Source: CAYGYG01 sp964354155
GTDB lineage: Bacteria; Hydrothermota; Tepidihabitantia; SM23-42; CAYGYG01
Assembly: GCA_964354155.1 (NCBI GenBank)
Contig: CAYGYG010000018.1
Location: 1 to 56,325, forward strand
DNA length: 56,325 nt
Direction: 5' to 3'
Below, piece after piece: positions 19,078 to 28,332 of this stretch (positions within the stretch are counted from its first letter, which is position 1; each line of letters starts with the position of its first letter). The notes under the pieces were generated by a model. That model did not search any database, had not been told where the DNA came from, and saw only the letters and a program-made list of their open reading frames with translations. The position numbers and the translations under genes are program-made.

Positions 19078-20656
19078 AAACGCAGTTGAGCAGACTATCC
19101 GGGCCTTGCTGCCCGATGTGCCGGTCATGCTTGAGTATCCCGCGAAGCCGGAGAACGGCGATTACGCCTTGACCACGGCCTTCGCGCTCGCCAAACAACA
19201 GAAACGCAATCCACTGGACCTCGCCCGGCAGATCGCGGCCCGATTGACCTCTCCGGTTTTTGAGAGAGTTGAAGCCGCACCGCCCGGGTTCGTCAACATC
19301 TTCCTGTCGCGCGGTTTTCTTTGGGAGAACCTGCAGGGCTTCGAGGCGAACCCGCCGCCGATCGTACCGCCCGCGGGCCGGCGCGTACTGGTCGAGTTCG
19401 TCAGTGTCAACCCGACCGGTCCGTGCAATGTCGTGAGCGCGCGCGCCGCCGCCGTCGGAGACACCCTCGTGCGCGTGCTTCGTTTCTTGGGGGACGATGC
19501 CCGATCGGAGTTCTACGTCTGCGATACCGGCGCCCAGATTGAAGCCCTCGGCAAAAGCCTGTTGGCACGAGCCCGAGAGTTGCAGGGCGGGACTTATGCT
19601 CCACCCAAGGATGGTTATGTTGGGGAGTACATGATCCCGATCGCCCGTGCCTACATCGACCAGGGGGGCGAGGATAACCTTGACCAGGCAAGCCGCTTCG
19701 CCGTCGACCGTATTGTCGAACAGCAGCGTCATACGTTAGAGAAGTTCGGCGTCGTCTTTGACCGTTGGTTCTACGAGCACTCGCTTTATGAGAACGGGCA
19801 AGTTGACAAAGTCCTTGAGAAACTCAAGGCGCAGAATCTCGTATTCGAGCAGGACGGTGCGGTCTGGTTCAAGGCCACCGAATTCGGCGACAACCGGGAC
19901 CGGGTAGTAAAGACCAAGGACGGCCGTCACACCTACCTGCTGCCTGATATCGGCTACCACTGGGACAAGTTTGAACGGGGTTTTGACCAACTGCTGGATC
20001 TTTTCGGGCCGGACCATCAAGGCCACGTGCCGAGCCTGAAAGGCGGGGTCAGAGCCATGGGCCTGCCGGTTGAGAAACTGGAGGTGATGATTGTCCAGCA
20101 GGTGAGCCTGGTCAAGGGCGAACAGGTCCTGGCGATGTCCAAAAGAGCCGGGATCTACGTGTCCCTCGATGAGCTCATGGACCGAATACCGGTCGATGTG
20201 ATTCGCTTCTTCTTTCTGATGCGCACCCCATCCCAGCCGCTTGATTTCGACATCGAGCTCGCGCTCAAAGAGACGGAGGAAAACCCGGTCTACTATGTTC
20301 AGTACGCCCACGCTCGAATCGCCAGCATCATTGCCTTTGCCGCGGAACAGGGCCTTCCCGACTGGGCCCGGGCCGATGTACGCCTGCTTCAGGAATCAGA
20401 AGCCTTGAGGCTGACCAAGCAGATTCTCATCTTCCCGGAAGTCGTCGAACGCTGCCGGTCGAGTCTCGAACCGCACCATCTCGTCTATTATCTGATTGAA
20501 CTGGCCAATAAGTTTCACCATTTCTATTCCAAACACCAGGTTGTGAGCGACGACCGGCCAGTGTCTTTGGCTCGTCTCTTTCTCGTCGCCAAACTCAAAC
20601 AGGTTATTAGTCGTGGCTTGGATCTTCTGGGCGTATCAAGCCCGGAGAAGATGTGA
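19070..20656 (+). CDS. argS: Arginyl-tRNA synthetase with atypical HIGH motif
   Basis: A 528-aa class I synthetase. The N-terminal tRNA-binding domain is followed by VSVNPTGPCNVVSARAAAVGD (112-131); the HIGH motif, usually LHVGH in this place, reads CNVVS. LLPDIGYHWDKFERGFDQLL and DLFGPDHQGH follow, then the KMSKS-equivalent LAMSKRAG and a DALR-type anticodon domain with YYVQYAHARIASI. ATG 19070 gives the normal N terminus. It is shorter than E. coli ArgRS (577 aa). Substituted HIGH motifs are known in some ArgRS subfamilies, so activity is expected. Confidence 0.95.
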   Translation: MIRNAVEQTIRALLPDVPVMLEYPAKPENGDYALTTAFALAKQQKRNPLDLARQIAARLTSPVFERVEAAPPGFVNIFLSRGFLWENLQGFEANPPPIVPPAGRRVLVEFVSVNPTGPCNVVSARAAAVGDTLVRVLRFLGDDARSEFYVCDTGAQIEALGKSLLARARELQGGTYAPPKDGYVGEYMIPIARAYIDQGGEDNLDQASRFAVDRIVEQQRHTLEKFGVVFDRWFYEHSLYENGQVDKVLEKLKAQNLVFEQDGAVWFKATEFGDNRDRVVKTKDGRHTYLLPDIGYHWDKFERGFDQLLDLFGPDHQGHVPSLKGGVRAMGLPVEKLEVMIVQQVSLVKGEQVLAMSKRAGIYVSLDELMDRIPVDVIRFFFLMRTPSQPLDFDIELALKETEENPVYYVQYAHARIASIIAFAAEQGLPDWARADVRLLQESEALRLTKQILIFPEVVERCRSSLEPHHLVYYLIELANKFHHFYSKHQVVSDDRPVSLARLFLVAKLKQVISRGLDLLGVSSPEKM

Positions 20657-20681
20657 TTTTCCTGAAAGGAAAATCTTTATT
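20655..20681 (+). terminator. Possible intrinsic terminator after argS
   Basis: A 9-bp stem GATTTTCCT / AGGAAAATC with a GAA loop, followed by TTTATT. The stem is AT-rich, so the terminator may be weak. It begins on the last bases of the argS stop. Confidence 0.5.
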
Positions 20682-20725
20682 GATCGAATGAGAGCGAATA
20701 ACTCGAAACTTTTCGAAAGTAGTCC

Positions 20726-20759
20726 ATTCGTTAAATTCGTTACCATTCGTGGCATTCGC
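20726..20759 (+). repeat. Short direct repeats ATTCGT
   Basis: ATTCGT occurs at 20726, 20735 and 20745, with ATTCGC at 20754, a spacing of 9-10 nt. Function unknown; this type of degenerate intergenic tandem is seen in other genomes. Confidence 0.5.
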
Positions 20760-20786
20760 ATTATCATTTTATGATAAGGAGGTTTT

Positions 20787-21254
20787 GTGAGTCTTTCGCC
20801 GCTGTTGTTACGAGACCGGATCAACCTTGATCTCAAAGCAAAGACAAAGGAGGACGTGGTCAATGACCTGGTCTTGATGGTCAAGAAGGGGGCCGACGCC
20901 GAATTGCTCGCCAGCACCCTGCTCAAACGCGAGGAACTGGGGTCAACCGGCATCGGCCGCGGTATTGCGATTCCCCACTGCCGCTCATTGATCGTGGACA
21001 AGCTCGAGATCGCGGTCGGCCGCTCCTCCAAAGGCATCAACTTCACATCGATCGACAAGAAACCGGTCCACATCATTTTCCTGATCGTGGCACCCCCTCA
21101 GGACCCGGAGAACCAGTACCTTTTGACCCTGGCGCGCATCGTCCAGATCGGCAAGGAGCTATCCAAAAAGGATCTAATCATGCGGCCGCAGTCGCCCGAG
21201 GAATTCATCAAGCTCATCGGGGAGATCGAGAAAAACATCGCGAGGGACAAATGA
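20787..21254 (+). CDS. PTS EIIA domain protein, fructose/PtsN type
   Basis: A 155-aa single-domain EIIA. The phosphorylatable histidine is in GIGRGIAIPHC, and the family helix LLKREELGSTGIG precedes it. The C-terminal part (SPEEFIKLIGEIE) is typical of PtsN-like regulators. GTG 20787 is preceded by AAGGAGG. No EIIB/EIIC, HPr or EI gene is nearby, so a regulatory rather than transport role is more likely. It overlaps the next gene by 4 nt. Confidence 0.88.
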   Translation: MSLSPLLLRDRINLDLKAKTKEDVVNDLVLMVKKGADAELLASTLLKREELGSTGIGRGIAIPHCRSLIVDKLEIAVGRSSKGINFTSIDKKPVHIIFLIVAPPQDPENQYLLTLARIVQIGKELSKKDLIMRPQSPEEFIKLIGEIEKNIARDK

Positions 21255-21598
21255 TGAATGAACAGCTGCAAATCCTGATCAAGCTCCATGACCTTGACTT
21301 GCTTCTCAAGGAGCTGACCAATCCCAAAACCAGGGACCAGTATAAGAAGATCGGCTTCAAGGTCGAAGACCCTTCGGTGGAACTGCTGGAGGCACGCAAG
21401 AATCTGGCCGAGAAGCTTTCGGAGGACTATGCCGTAGCCTATGAACGTATCAGGAAGAAGTACGAGCGGGCGCTGGCACCGGTGATCAAGGGATTCTGCT
21501 ACGGGTGCTTCCAGAAGCTGCCCACCCAGATGGCCAGCGAATCTGACGAGGTTCAGAATTGTCCGAACTGCGGAAGGATACTTTACTGGGTTAGGTAG
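21251..21598 (+). CDS. C4-type zinc-ribbon coiled-coil protein
   Basis: A 115-aa protein with a helical, coiled-coil-prone N-terminal region and a C-terminal zinc ribbon: CYGC, 19 residues on, then CPNCGRILY. This is the zf-RING_7/C4 zinc-ribbon arrangement, in a shortened form lacking most of the long coiled coil of usual relatives. It overlaps the EIIA gene as ATGA, so the two are translationally coupled. Function unknown; relatives are thought to bind nucleic acid. Confidence 0.75.
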   Translation: MMNEQLQILIKLHDLDLLLKELTNPKTRDQYKKIGFKVEDPSVELLEARKNLAEKLSEDYAVAYERIRKKYERALAPVIKGFCYGCFQKLPTQMASESDEVQNCPNCGRILYWVR

Positions 21599-21758
21599 GA
21601 CGAACGAGCGACGAGGGACGCCCGGGACGAACAAATACGAATACTTAATCTTGCAGTTGCCAGACGATTCATCATTGGTTTCGTGATTGGGATTCAGAAA
21701 TTGGAGTTAGTCTACTGTTTCGTGCTTCGGGTTTCGAATCTGTCTTGCGAGTTTTGCT

Positions 21759-24323
21759 TCAGATGGTTCTTGAAAGATGTTGGCGAAGTGCACCAATAGC
21801 TTCATCTATCTTGGTTTTATCACCGCCTCCCCCTTCCGCCAGATGCGGGCGGCCACCGCCACCCCCGCCCACGGCTTTTCCCACAATCTTTATGAGTTCA
21901 ACCGCATTATGCTTCTTGGTCAAATCCTTGGGAACGAAGACGATGTAGTTAAGTTTGTCTTGTGGACCACCGAAAAGCAACCCCACCACCGGCTTGCACT
22001 TTTCATTGACCGCATCAGCAATGAGTCGCAGCGTTTCCAGGTCCGCCTCTGGAACGCGTCCGGTGACAACGTTGATTGACCCCAGCTTCTCCGCCTTGGC
22101 CACAAACTCCTGAGCCTTGAGCTGGGCATCGTCTCTTGCCCATTGAAGGCGTTTGTTTTCAAGCTCCTTCCTCACGATGAGTAATTCTTGAACCCGCTTG
22201 ACCGGTTCAGCGCCGACCAGCCGTGTCAACTCCTCAAGCACGCGATATTGCTCTCTCATGTCATCATAGGCGGCGTCACCGACCAGACCGACGATTCGTC
22301 TGATACCAGCCGCCGCCGAAAATTCTGACTGAATCTTGAAGATGCCGATTTCACCGGTCCGGTCGACGTGGATGCCGCCGCACAGCTCCATGGAGTATCC
22401 GGCCACTGTTACGACACGCACGGTCTCACCATATTTCTCGCCGAACAAAGCGATTGCGCCCAAGCGGCGGGCCTCGTCAAAACGCATTACCTGTCTCTCG
22501 ACTGCGAGGTCCTTAAGAATGAGGTCGTAGACGTCCTGCTCGACCCGTTCCAGTTCGCTCTGACTCAAGGCATTAAAATGCAGAAAATCAAAGCGGAATC
22601 GGCCCGGCTCAACCAGAGAACCTTCCTGCCGGACGTGCTCACCCAGCACCCGCTTCAACACGGCCTGGAGCAGATGAGTTGCAGTGTGGGCCCGGGCGCT
22701 TTCACGGCGGTGCCTCTGGTCGACTTCCGCCGCCACTCTGCCTGGGCTGAAACTGCCCGGACTGCCCTTGGCCGGATGACACTCATGAACAATCATGCCC
22801 TGCGAGTAGAATACATCGAGCACATCGAGAGTGAATCCTTCGCCCTTAACCTTGCCCCTCTCGCCGACCTGACCGCCGGCTTCAGCATAGAATGGCGTCT
22901 CGGCCAGGACGATTTGATAAGAATCGCCCGCCTTCAACCACTGGATCACTTCGGTCTCGCAAGAGTCTTTTTCATAGCCGACAAACTTACCATTACCTTC
23001 CTTGACAATGATCCACGGCGCCTCGCCCGTGAACCGTGCGGCTTTACGTGAAGCCAAACGCTGTTCTTCCATCGCTGTCTCAAAACCCTTCTCATCGACT
23101 TCCATTTTCCGTTCATGGGCTAATTCGACTATCAAGTCGTACGGAAAACCGTAGGTGTCGTATAGCTTGAAGGCGTCTTGACCCTCGATGACTTTCTTGC
23201 CTTTTATGATTGTTTCAAATTGGACAAGCCCGGCATCAAGCGTCTTCAAGAATCGTTCTTCCTCTGATTTGATGATCAAGGCAATCTGATTTTCCTTGGT
23301 TTCGATTTCCGGGTAGGCATCTTTCATGGTCTTGACTACCGTACCCACCAGCCGATAGAGGATGGGCTCCTCGTAAGCGAGTCTTTGGGCGGAGCGGAGG
23401 GCACGACGCAAAAGCTTTCTCAAAACATAGCCCCGTTCTTCGTTTGAAGGTATCGTACCGTCCGTAATGGCAAAGACCAGCGCCCGGATATGATCGGCGA
23501 TAACATTGTAGTTTATGTCAAGAGCAGGATCTTTGCCGTACTCAACTCCGATTGAATCCGAGGCCGCATCAATGATCGGCTTGAAAAGATCGGTCTGGTA
23601 GCTTGACTTCGCTTCTTGCACGACCGTAACCAGTCTTTCAAATCCCATCCCGGTATCGATGCCGCGATTCTTCAGGGGACCGCGCGTACCGTCGGGCCTC
23701 TGGTCGAATTGAGGGAAGACGATATTCCAAATCTCGATATAACGGTCGCATTCACAGCCGACAAAGCAGTCGGGTTTGTGACAGCTGTAGTCCGCGCCCA
23801 TGTCAAAGAAAATCTCGGAAGAAGGCCCGCACGCACCGGTACCGCCCGCCGCTGCCCAAAAATTGTCCTTTTCGCCCAGGCGGACGACGCGTTTGGATTC
23901 AAGTCCGATTTCCGTGGTCCAGATCCCAAAAGCCTCGTCGTCGTCCTTGAAGACCGACACATAGAGCCGATCTCGATCCAACCTCAAGACCTTGGTCAGA
24001 TATTCCCAGGCCCAGGCAATGGCTTCTTTCTTGAAGTAGTCGCCGAACGAAAAATTACCCAGCATCTCAAAAAAGGTGTGGTGGCGCAGGGTCTTGCCCA
24101 CGTTCTCCAGATCGGTGACACGCAGGCACTTCTGAACCGTTGCCGCTCGACGGTAGGGCAGCGAAATCGTGCCGGCAAAGAACGGCTTGAACTGAACCAT
24201 GCCGGCGATCGTGAAGAGCAGGGTCGGGTCGTCCTTGGGCACCAAGGTCGCGCCGGGCACGATGGTGTGACCGCGCTCTTCAAAGAACTTCAGAAATGAC
24301 CGTCTGATTTCAGAACTCTTCAC
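21759..24323 (-). CDS. alaS: Alanyl-tRNA synthetase
   Basis: An 854-aa class II synthetase. Visible: N-terminal RRSFLKFFEERGHTIVPGA, TLLFTIAGMVQFKPFF (motif 1), TDLENVGKTLRHHTFFEMLGNFSFGDYFKKEA (motif 2) and GMGFERL (motif 3). The editing domain has HTATHLLQAVLK and CGGIHV, supplying zinc ligands. The C-terminal part ends in the glycine-rich GGGGGGRPHLAEGGG typical of the DHHA1 domain. It overlaps the end of recX by 14 nt, so recA-recX-alaS is one operon, an arrangement common in bacteria. Confidence 0.98.
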   Translation of the reverse strand: MKSSEIRRSFLKFFEERGHTIVPGATLVPKDDPTLLFTIAGMVQFKPFFAGTISLPYRRAATVQKCLRVTDLENVGKTLRHHTFFEMLGNFSFGDYFKKEAIAWAWEYLTKVLRLDRDRLYVSVFKDDDEAFGIWTTEIGLESKRVVRLGEKDNFWAAAGGTGACGPSSEIFFDMGADYSCHKPDCFVGCECDRYIEIWNIVFPQFDQRPDGTRGPLKNRGIDTGMGFERLVTVVQEAKSSYQTDLFKPIIDAASDSIGVEYGKDPALDINYNVIADHIRALVFAITDGTIPSNEERGYVLRKLLRRALRSAQRLAYEEPILYRLVGTVVKTMKDAYPEIETKENQIALIIKSEEERFLKTLDAGLVQFETIIKGKKVIEGQDAFKLYDTYGFPYDLIVELAHERKMEVDEKGFETAMEEQRLASRKAARFTGEAPWIIVKEGNGKFVGYEKDSCETEVIQWLKAGDSYQIVLAETPFYAEAGGQVGERGKVKGEGFTLDVLDVFYSQGMIVHECHPAKGSPGSFSPGRVAAEVDQRHRRESARAHTATHLLQAVLKRVLGEHVRQEGSLVEPGRFRFDFLHFNALSQSELERVEQDVYDLILKDLAVERQVMRFDEARRLGAIALFGEKYGETVRVVTVAGYSMELCGGIHVDRTGEIGIFKIQSEFSAAAGIRRIVGLVGDAAYDDMREQYRVLEELTRLVGAEPVKRVQELLIVRKELENKRLQWARDDAQLKAQEFVAKAEKLGSINVVTGRVPEADLETLRLIADAVNEKCKPVVGLLFGGPQDKLNYIVFVPKDLTKKHNAVELIKIVGKAVGGGGGGRPHLAEGGGGDKTKIDEAIGALRQHLSRTI

Positions 24324-24906
24324 CGATAACCTCTTTCACGACGTCGGGGGTGAAACCGCGACTGGCCAGCAGGCGATAGCCTTTGGCTCGATCCAGGTCC
24401 GGGCGCCGCGATTTATGCCGGTCGAGAAAACACCGCGCGACCGCCCTCTCGTCACGCTCGTTCAAGTATCGGTCAATCACTTTCCGGTCAATACCTTTGG
24501 CCAGCAGTTGCCCTCTGATGTAGAGATTACCCCGCGGGTTAAGGTTCGTGTAATCGGCGACAAACGATTGTACGAGCCGTTCGTCGTCCAAGACCTTGCT
24601 CGCCGTGTAGTCGGCAACGACCTCGGCGACCAGCCCCTCGTCAAAACCAAGCCGTGCGAATCTCGTCTTCAATTCCTTGGCGGTCCGGTCGCGATAGCCC
24701 AGCATTCGCTCCATTCTCTCCCGGATGCGCCGTTTCTCTTCGGTCCGCAGTATGTCCTGGTAGAAAGTCTCAGTGATCTGGTCACCTTCTTTGACATTCA
24801 TCCTTTGCAGCGTTTCGATTCCCATGGACATGAGGTAATGGCCGTCAGCGAATATCGAGCACCGCTTCTTATTTCTTTTCTGTAACTTTATCTCGGTTAT
24901 CACCAT
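24310..24906 (-). CDS. recX: Regulatory protein RecX
   Basis: A 198-aa helical protein that binds and modulates RecA filaments. Three-helix repeats are visible, for example MLGYRDRTAKELKTRFARLGFDEGLVAEVVADY and FVADYTNLNPRGNLYIRGQLLAKGIDRKVIDRYL. ATG 24906 lies inside recA: 38 nt of overlap in another frame, which ties RecX synthesis to RecA translation. GTG 24903 is an alternative start. It is followed by alaS with a 14-nt overlap. Confidence 0.93.
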   Translation of the reverse strand: MVITEIKLQKRNKKRCSIFADGHYLMSMGIETLQRMNVKEGDQITETFYQDILRTEEKRRIRERMERMLGYRDRTAKELKTRFARLGFDEGLVAEVVADYTASKVLDDERLVQSFVADYTNLNPRGNLYIRGQLLAKGIDRKVIDRYLNERDERAVARCFLDRHKSRRPDLDRAKGYRLLASRGFTPDVVKEVIGEEF

Positions 24907-25903
24907 GGATCGGCAGATGGAATATCTCTCTCAGCTTCTTCTCAATGTTGGCTGCGATGTCGGTGTTCGCCTTCAAGAATTCGACGGCGGCATCGCGTCC
25001 CTGGCCGATGCGCTCCTCACCGTACGAAAACCAGGTTCCGGACTTGGCGATGATACTCTGCTCCACGCCCAGGTCAACCAGTTCTCCATACTTAGAAATG
25101 CCTTCTCCGTAGATAATGTCAAATTCGGCCTCCCGAAAAGGCGACGCCATTTTGTTCTTCACGACACGGGTTCTGACCCGGTTGCCGATCGGCTGCTCCG
25201 CCTTCTTGATGGTCGCGATGCGGCGGATGTCGACGCGCACCGAGGAGTGAAACTTCAGCGCTAGTCCGCCCGGCGTTGTCTCGGGCGAACCGTACATCAC
25301 GCCGATCTTCAGTCGAATCTGGTTGACGAATATCATCACCGTACTCGAATGGCTGATTATCGAAGTCAGCTTCCGCAATGCTTTTGACATCAGGCGCGCC
25401 TGTAGACCAACCTGCATTTCGCCCATTTCGCCTTCAATTTCCGCTTTGGGCACTAAGGCGGCAACCGAATCGACAACAACGATATCGATACTGCCGCTTC
25501 GTATCAGCATTTCCGTTATTTCAAGTGCCTGCTCGCCGCTATCCGGCTGGGATATGAGCAGGTCATCCAAGTTGACACCAAGGGCCTGAGCATACTTGGG
25601 GTCCAGGGCATGCTCGGCATCAATGAATACTGCCGACCCTCCCCGTTTCTGCGCTTCAGCAATGGCGGAGAGAGCAAGGGTTGTTTTGCCCGAAGACTCG
25701 GGGCCGAAAATCTCGACCACGCGTCCGCGCGGAAAACCACCGATCCCCAGTGCCGCATCCAGGCTGAGCGAGCCGGTCGAAACCACGTTGACCGGAATTC
25801 GGGACCCTTCCTCGCCCAGACGCATAATCGCACCCTTACCGTACGCTTTTTCAATCTGCGTCAGCGCCATCGAAAGGGCTCTGCTCTTCTCGTCCTTGAC
25901 CAT
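24869..25903 (-). CDS. recA: Recombinase RecA
   Basis: A 344-aa DNA strand-exchange ATPase. Walker A is GPESSGKTT (67-75). IVVVDSVAALVPKAEIEGEMG, the L1 region MSKALRKL, FVNQIR with the L2 loop TTPGGLALKFHSSVR, and the C-terminal EKKLRE domain are present. A strong AAGGAGG precedes the ATG. No LexA-type palindrome is evident upstream, so SOS control cannot be claimed. The leader is about 85 nt from the promoter at 25996-26023. The C terminus overlaps recX. Confidence 0.98.
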   Translation of the reverse strand: MVKDEKSRALSMALTQIEKAYGKGAIMRLGEEGSRIPVNVVSTGSLSLDAALGIGGFPRGRVVEIFGPESSGKTTLALSAIAEAQKRGGSAVFIDAEHALDPKYAQALGVNLDDLLISQPDSGEQALEITEMLIRSGSIDIVVVDSVAALVPKAEIEGEMGEMQVGLQARLMSKALRKLTSIISHSSTVMIFVNQIRLKIGVMYGSPETTPGGLALKFHSSVRVDIRRIATIKKAEQPIGNRVRTRVVKNKMASPFREAEFDIIYGEGISKYGELVDLGVEQSIIAKSGTWFSYGEERIGQGRDAAVEFLKANTDIAANIEKKLREIFHLPIHGDNRDKVTEKK

Positions 25904-25995
25904 CGCTTCCTCCTTGTTTGACCGCCAATGCCAATTGCAATACGAAAAGCGTCTTCTCGCGACTCTCTACATGCTGCTTCGCGGCGGAGTGGTCA

Positions 25996-26023
25996 ATAAT
26001 ACTGATTAATCATGCTTTGTCAA
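25996..26023 (-). promoter_or_regulatory. Promoter of recA-recX-alaS
   Basis: The minus strand has TTGACA (26018-26023), a 16-nt spacer and TATTAT (25996-26001). Confidence 0.7.
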
Positions 26024-26148
26024 TGAGCAGATGGTTCGGGCTGTCTTCATAAGGCCGTTTGCCATGACCGACGGCAGAGCATAGTGCTGCCGCGCCGTAA
26101 GCAAAAAAAGAAACTCCCCGGACCGTGGCCGGCGGTTCAAAAAAGGCC

Positions 26149-26176
26149 TTGACTTTCTTCCGTTCATGCTTATATT
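26149..26176 (+). promoter_or_regulatory. Promoter, leaderless secreted-protein gene
   Basis: TTGACT (26149-26154), a 16-nt spacer and TATATT (26171-26176). The ATG at 26184 follows 7 nt later. Confidence 0.75.
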
Positions 26177-26183
26177 ATCGGCC

Positions 26184-27488
26184 ATGCTCATCCAACTCCT
26201 GCTGACCCTGGTGCTCGTCGGTGCCGACTTTCCGATCTGCACCGCGCCCAGCGGCTCCACCTACCCGGCCCCGGTCTATGCCAATGGTCAGTACAACGTC
26301 TTCTGGGTAGATCAGCGCCTGGGGAACCGCTGGTCGATTTTCGGTGCCCGCGTCACGAAACAGGGCTCAGTCATCGATCGCGACGGGAAGGAGCTCTACA
26401 CCGATAGCGCCAGCTACGGCTGTGATGCGGCGTCTGATGGCACAAATTTTCTGGTTGTTACCCGCAATCACTGCTGAACTGAAGGCGATGTCGCCGGAGC
26501 GCGGGCCGCTCCAACCATGGACTCGTTGCCCTCACTTGAAATTCACCCCCGGCGCGGAAAACAGATCTATCCGGCGGTGACCTTCAATGGTCAGAACTAC
26601 GTCGTGGTCTGGGGCGACAAGACCATCGATACGACGCTCTACTACGTCGTAACGACACGGGTATCGCCGGCCGGGGTGACCCTCGACTCGTTGACGGTAA
26701 TATCAAATCCGGTCGGCTCATCCGATGCGGTCTACATTGACTGCGCCTTCGACGGCAACCGGTGTCTGGCCATCTGGCCCCAGTCGAACGGCATCTACGG
26801 GCGGTTTATCAACCAGGCCGGTCAGCCCGAAGGCAGCATCTTCTCCGTAAACCCGGGTGCCCAGTACCCGGGCAATGCCCTCGTTTTCGGCGACTCAGCT
26901 TACCTTGTTGTCTGGCATACCGGCATCTATCCCAGTCTCGAAATCTACGGACAGCTCGTTTCACCCCAGGGAAATCTGGTCGGCCCGGTCATCAGCATCG
27001 CCCTGGGCTCGGAATGCCACCGCTGGCCCAAGGTTGCCTATGACGGCAATAATTACCTGGTGATCTGGATGACCGGACCCAACAGCCCTGCCGCCCAGGA
27101 CATCAATGGCCAGTTCATCAGCCGGCGCGGTGCACGCATCGGCGGCAACTTCCGGATCTCCGAGAGCTCGGCAACTTCACGGTGGTGGCCGTCCGTGGCC
27201 GCATCGGACAGCAACTATCTTGTTGTCTGGCAGCAGGGATCGGGGACCGATCTCTACGGCAATATCGACACCCGGCCCTTGCATATCGCCGATCAACCGG
27301 CGGGGAACCGGCGGCCGCACCGCTTCGGGCCTACGGTCTTCAGCCGATCCCGGCTACCCGTTGACGGCCGTGCGGTCGAAATCTATGATATCACCGGCCG
27401 GCCGGCTGATCCACGCCGTCTCAAGCCGGGTATCTACTTCGTCGAAGTCCCGGGCCGCGCCCGATACAAGATCATCAAGGCCCGCTGA
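26184..27488 (+). pseudogene. Secreted repeat protein with C-terminal sorting-like domain, interrupted by in-frame TGA
   Basis: Reads as one 434-codon frame with a TGA at 26475-26477. The N terminus (MLIQLLLTLVLVGADFP) is a signal peptide. The body has repeats of the type DG-N-YLVVW-----GARV--QG--I: DGTNFLVVT, FNGQNYVVVWGDK, YDGNNYLVIWMTG and SDSNYLVVWQQG. After the stop the same frame continues as TEGDVAGARAAP, matching the repeat, so there is no frameshift. The end (VEIYDITGRPADPRRLKPGIYFVEV) resembles a T9SS/FlgD-like C-terminal module. Either a recent nonsense mutation, a sequencing error or readthrough. TGA is a normal stop in neighbouring genes. Confidence 0.7.
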
Positions 27489-27780
27489 CCGTCATACCCT
27501 CGACTGCGAAGCCAACCTCCCGCCAACCATTCCGGCTCCATTGCTGCTATCTCAAGTAGACGACTTTCCCTGATTGGACGACATCCCCGTCGTCAAACCT
27601 GACTCAGATGGTTTTACATCACCCGTCGCCAGATTACAACCTGGAACAGACCCTTGTTAAGCTCGTCGTGTATGGCGGCACTTCTCGAAACGTGTTGACT
27701 TATCGCAGAATCCGGAGAAGCTTATCCCGCGTGCCGTAAGGGGCGTGAGAGTCATGTGATGATTGTCTCTTATGATGTGA
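27489..27780 (+). other. Intergenic region before ECF sigma operon
   Basis: No ORF. TTGACT at 27695 lacks a good -10 box at the right distance; TATGAT (27771-27776) just before the sigma gene lacks a -35 consensus. A promoter read by an alternative sigma factor, such as the operon's own, would fit but is not shown. Confidence 0.4.
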
Positions 27781-28332
27781 ATGGCCATGCTCGACTATCT
27801 GGAAAAAGAAACCGAACTGATCAAGAAGGCCCAAGCGGGCGACGAAGCCGGCTTCAAGCAGCTGCTCAACGCCTACAAGGGCCGGATCTTCAGCTATTCC
27901 TACCGGATCGTACAGAACTATCAAGATGCCGAAGAGATAACGTTCGACACTTTCATAAAATGCTACAAGTCATTGCCCGGCTTTGACCTGTCTAAACCTT
28001 TAGCACCGTATCTGTTCACAATTGCACACAACACGATCATGGATTTCTTGAGAAAGAACCGGCAGCATTACGATCATCTTGAAGAGCTTCATGGTGTCGT
28101 CAACGGTCTTGACAAGAAGATGGATCAGAAACGACAGCTCGAGCGAGTTGAAGTCGCAATGGCGGACCTGGCACCCGTTGACCGGGAGATCGTCATGCTC
28201 TTTCACAAGGAAGAGCTTTCCTATCAAGAGATAAGTGAGACGCTCAGCCTACCGGTCACAACGGTCAAAACCCGCCTGCACCGTGCTCGAGAAAAACTGA
28301 GGAAGCTGGCATCAGGGGCCAGGGATGAATAG
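27781..28332 (+). CDS. ECF-type RNA polymerase sigma factor
   Basis: A 183-aa sigma-24 family protein. Region 2 reads YSYRIVQNYQDAEEITFDTFIKCYKSLPGFDLSKPLAPYLFTIAHNTIMDFLRKN. Region 4 has DREIVMLFHKEELSYQEISETLSLPVTTVKTRLHRAREKL. There is no region 3, as expected for group 4. ATG 27781 or 27787 could start it; no Shine-Dalgarno is visible. Downstream is a zinc-finger anti-sigma gene, then two envelope proteins, which points to an envelope-signal regulon. Confidence 0.93.
   Translation: MAMLDYLEKETELIKKAQAGDEAGFKQLLNAYKGRIFSYSYRIVQNYQDAEEITFDTFIKCYKSLPGFDLSKPLAPYLFTIAHNTIMDFLRKNRQHYDHLEELHGVVNGLDKKMDQKRQLERVEVAMADLAPVDREIVMLFHKEELSYQEISETLSLPVTTVKTRLHRAREKLRKLASGARDE

Noticed and set aside
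21720..21745. GGGTTTCGAATC string resembling a tRNA T-loop
   Set aside because: No matching acceptor, anticodon or D-arm could be formed around it.
25904..26030. LexA-type SOS box upstream of recA
   Set aside because: Neither CTGT-N8-ACAG nor GAAC-N4-GTTC was found; only a sigma70-type promoter is visible.
26463..26490. TGA as selenocysteine codon
   Set aside because: The position is in a repeat region, not a redox site, and no SECIS-like hairpin was apparent; nonsense or error is simpler.
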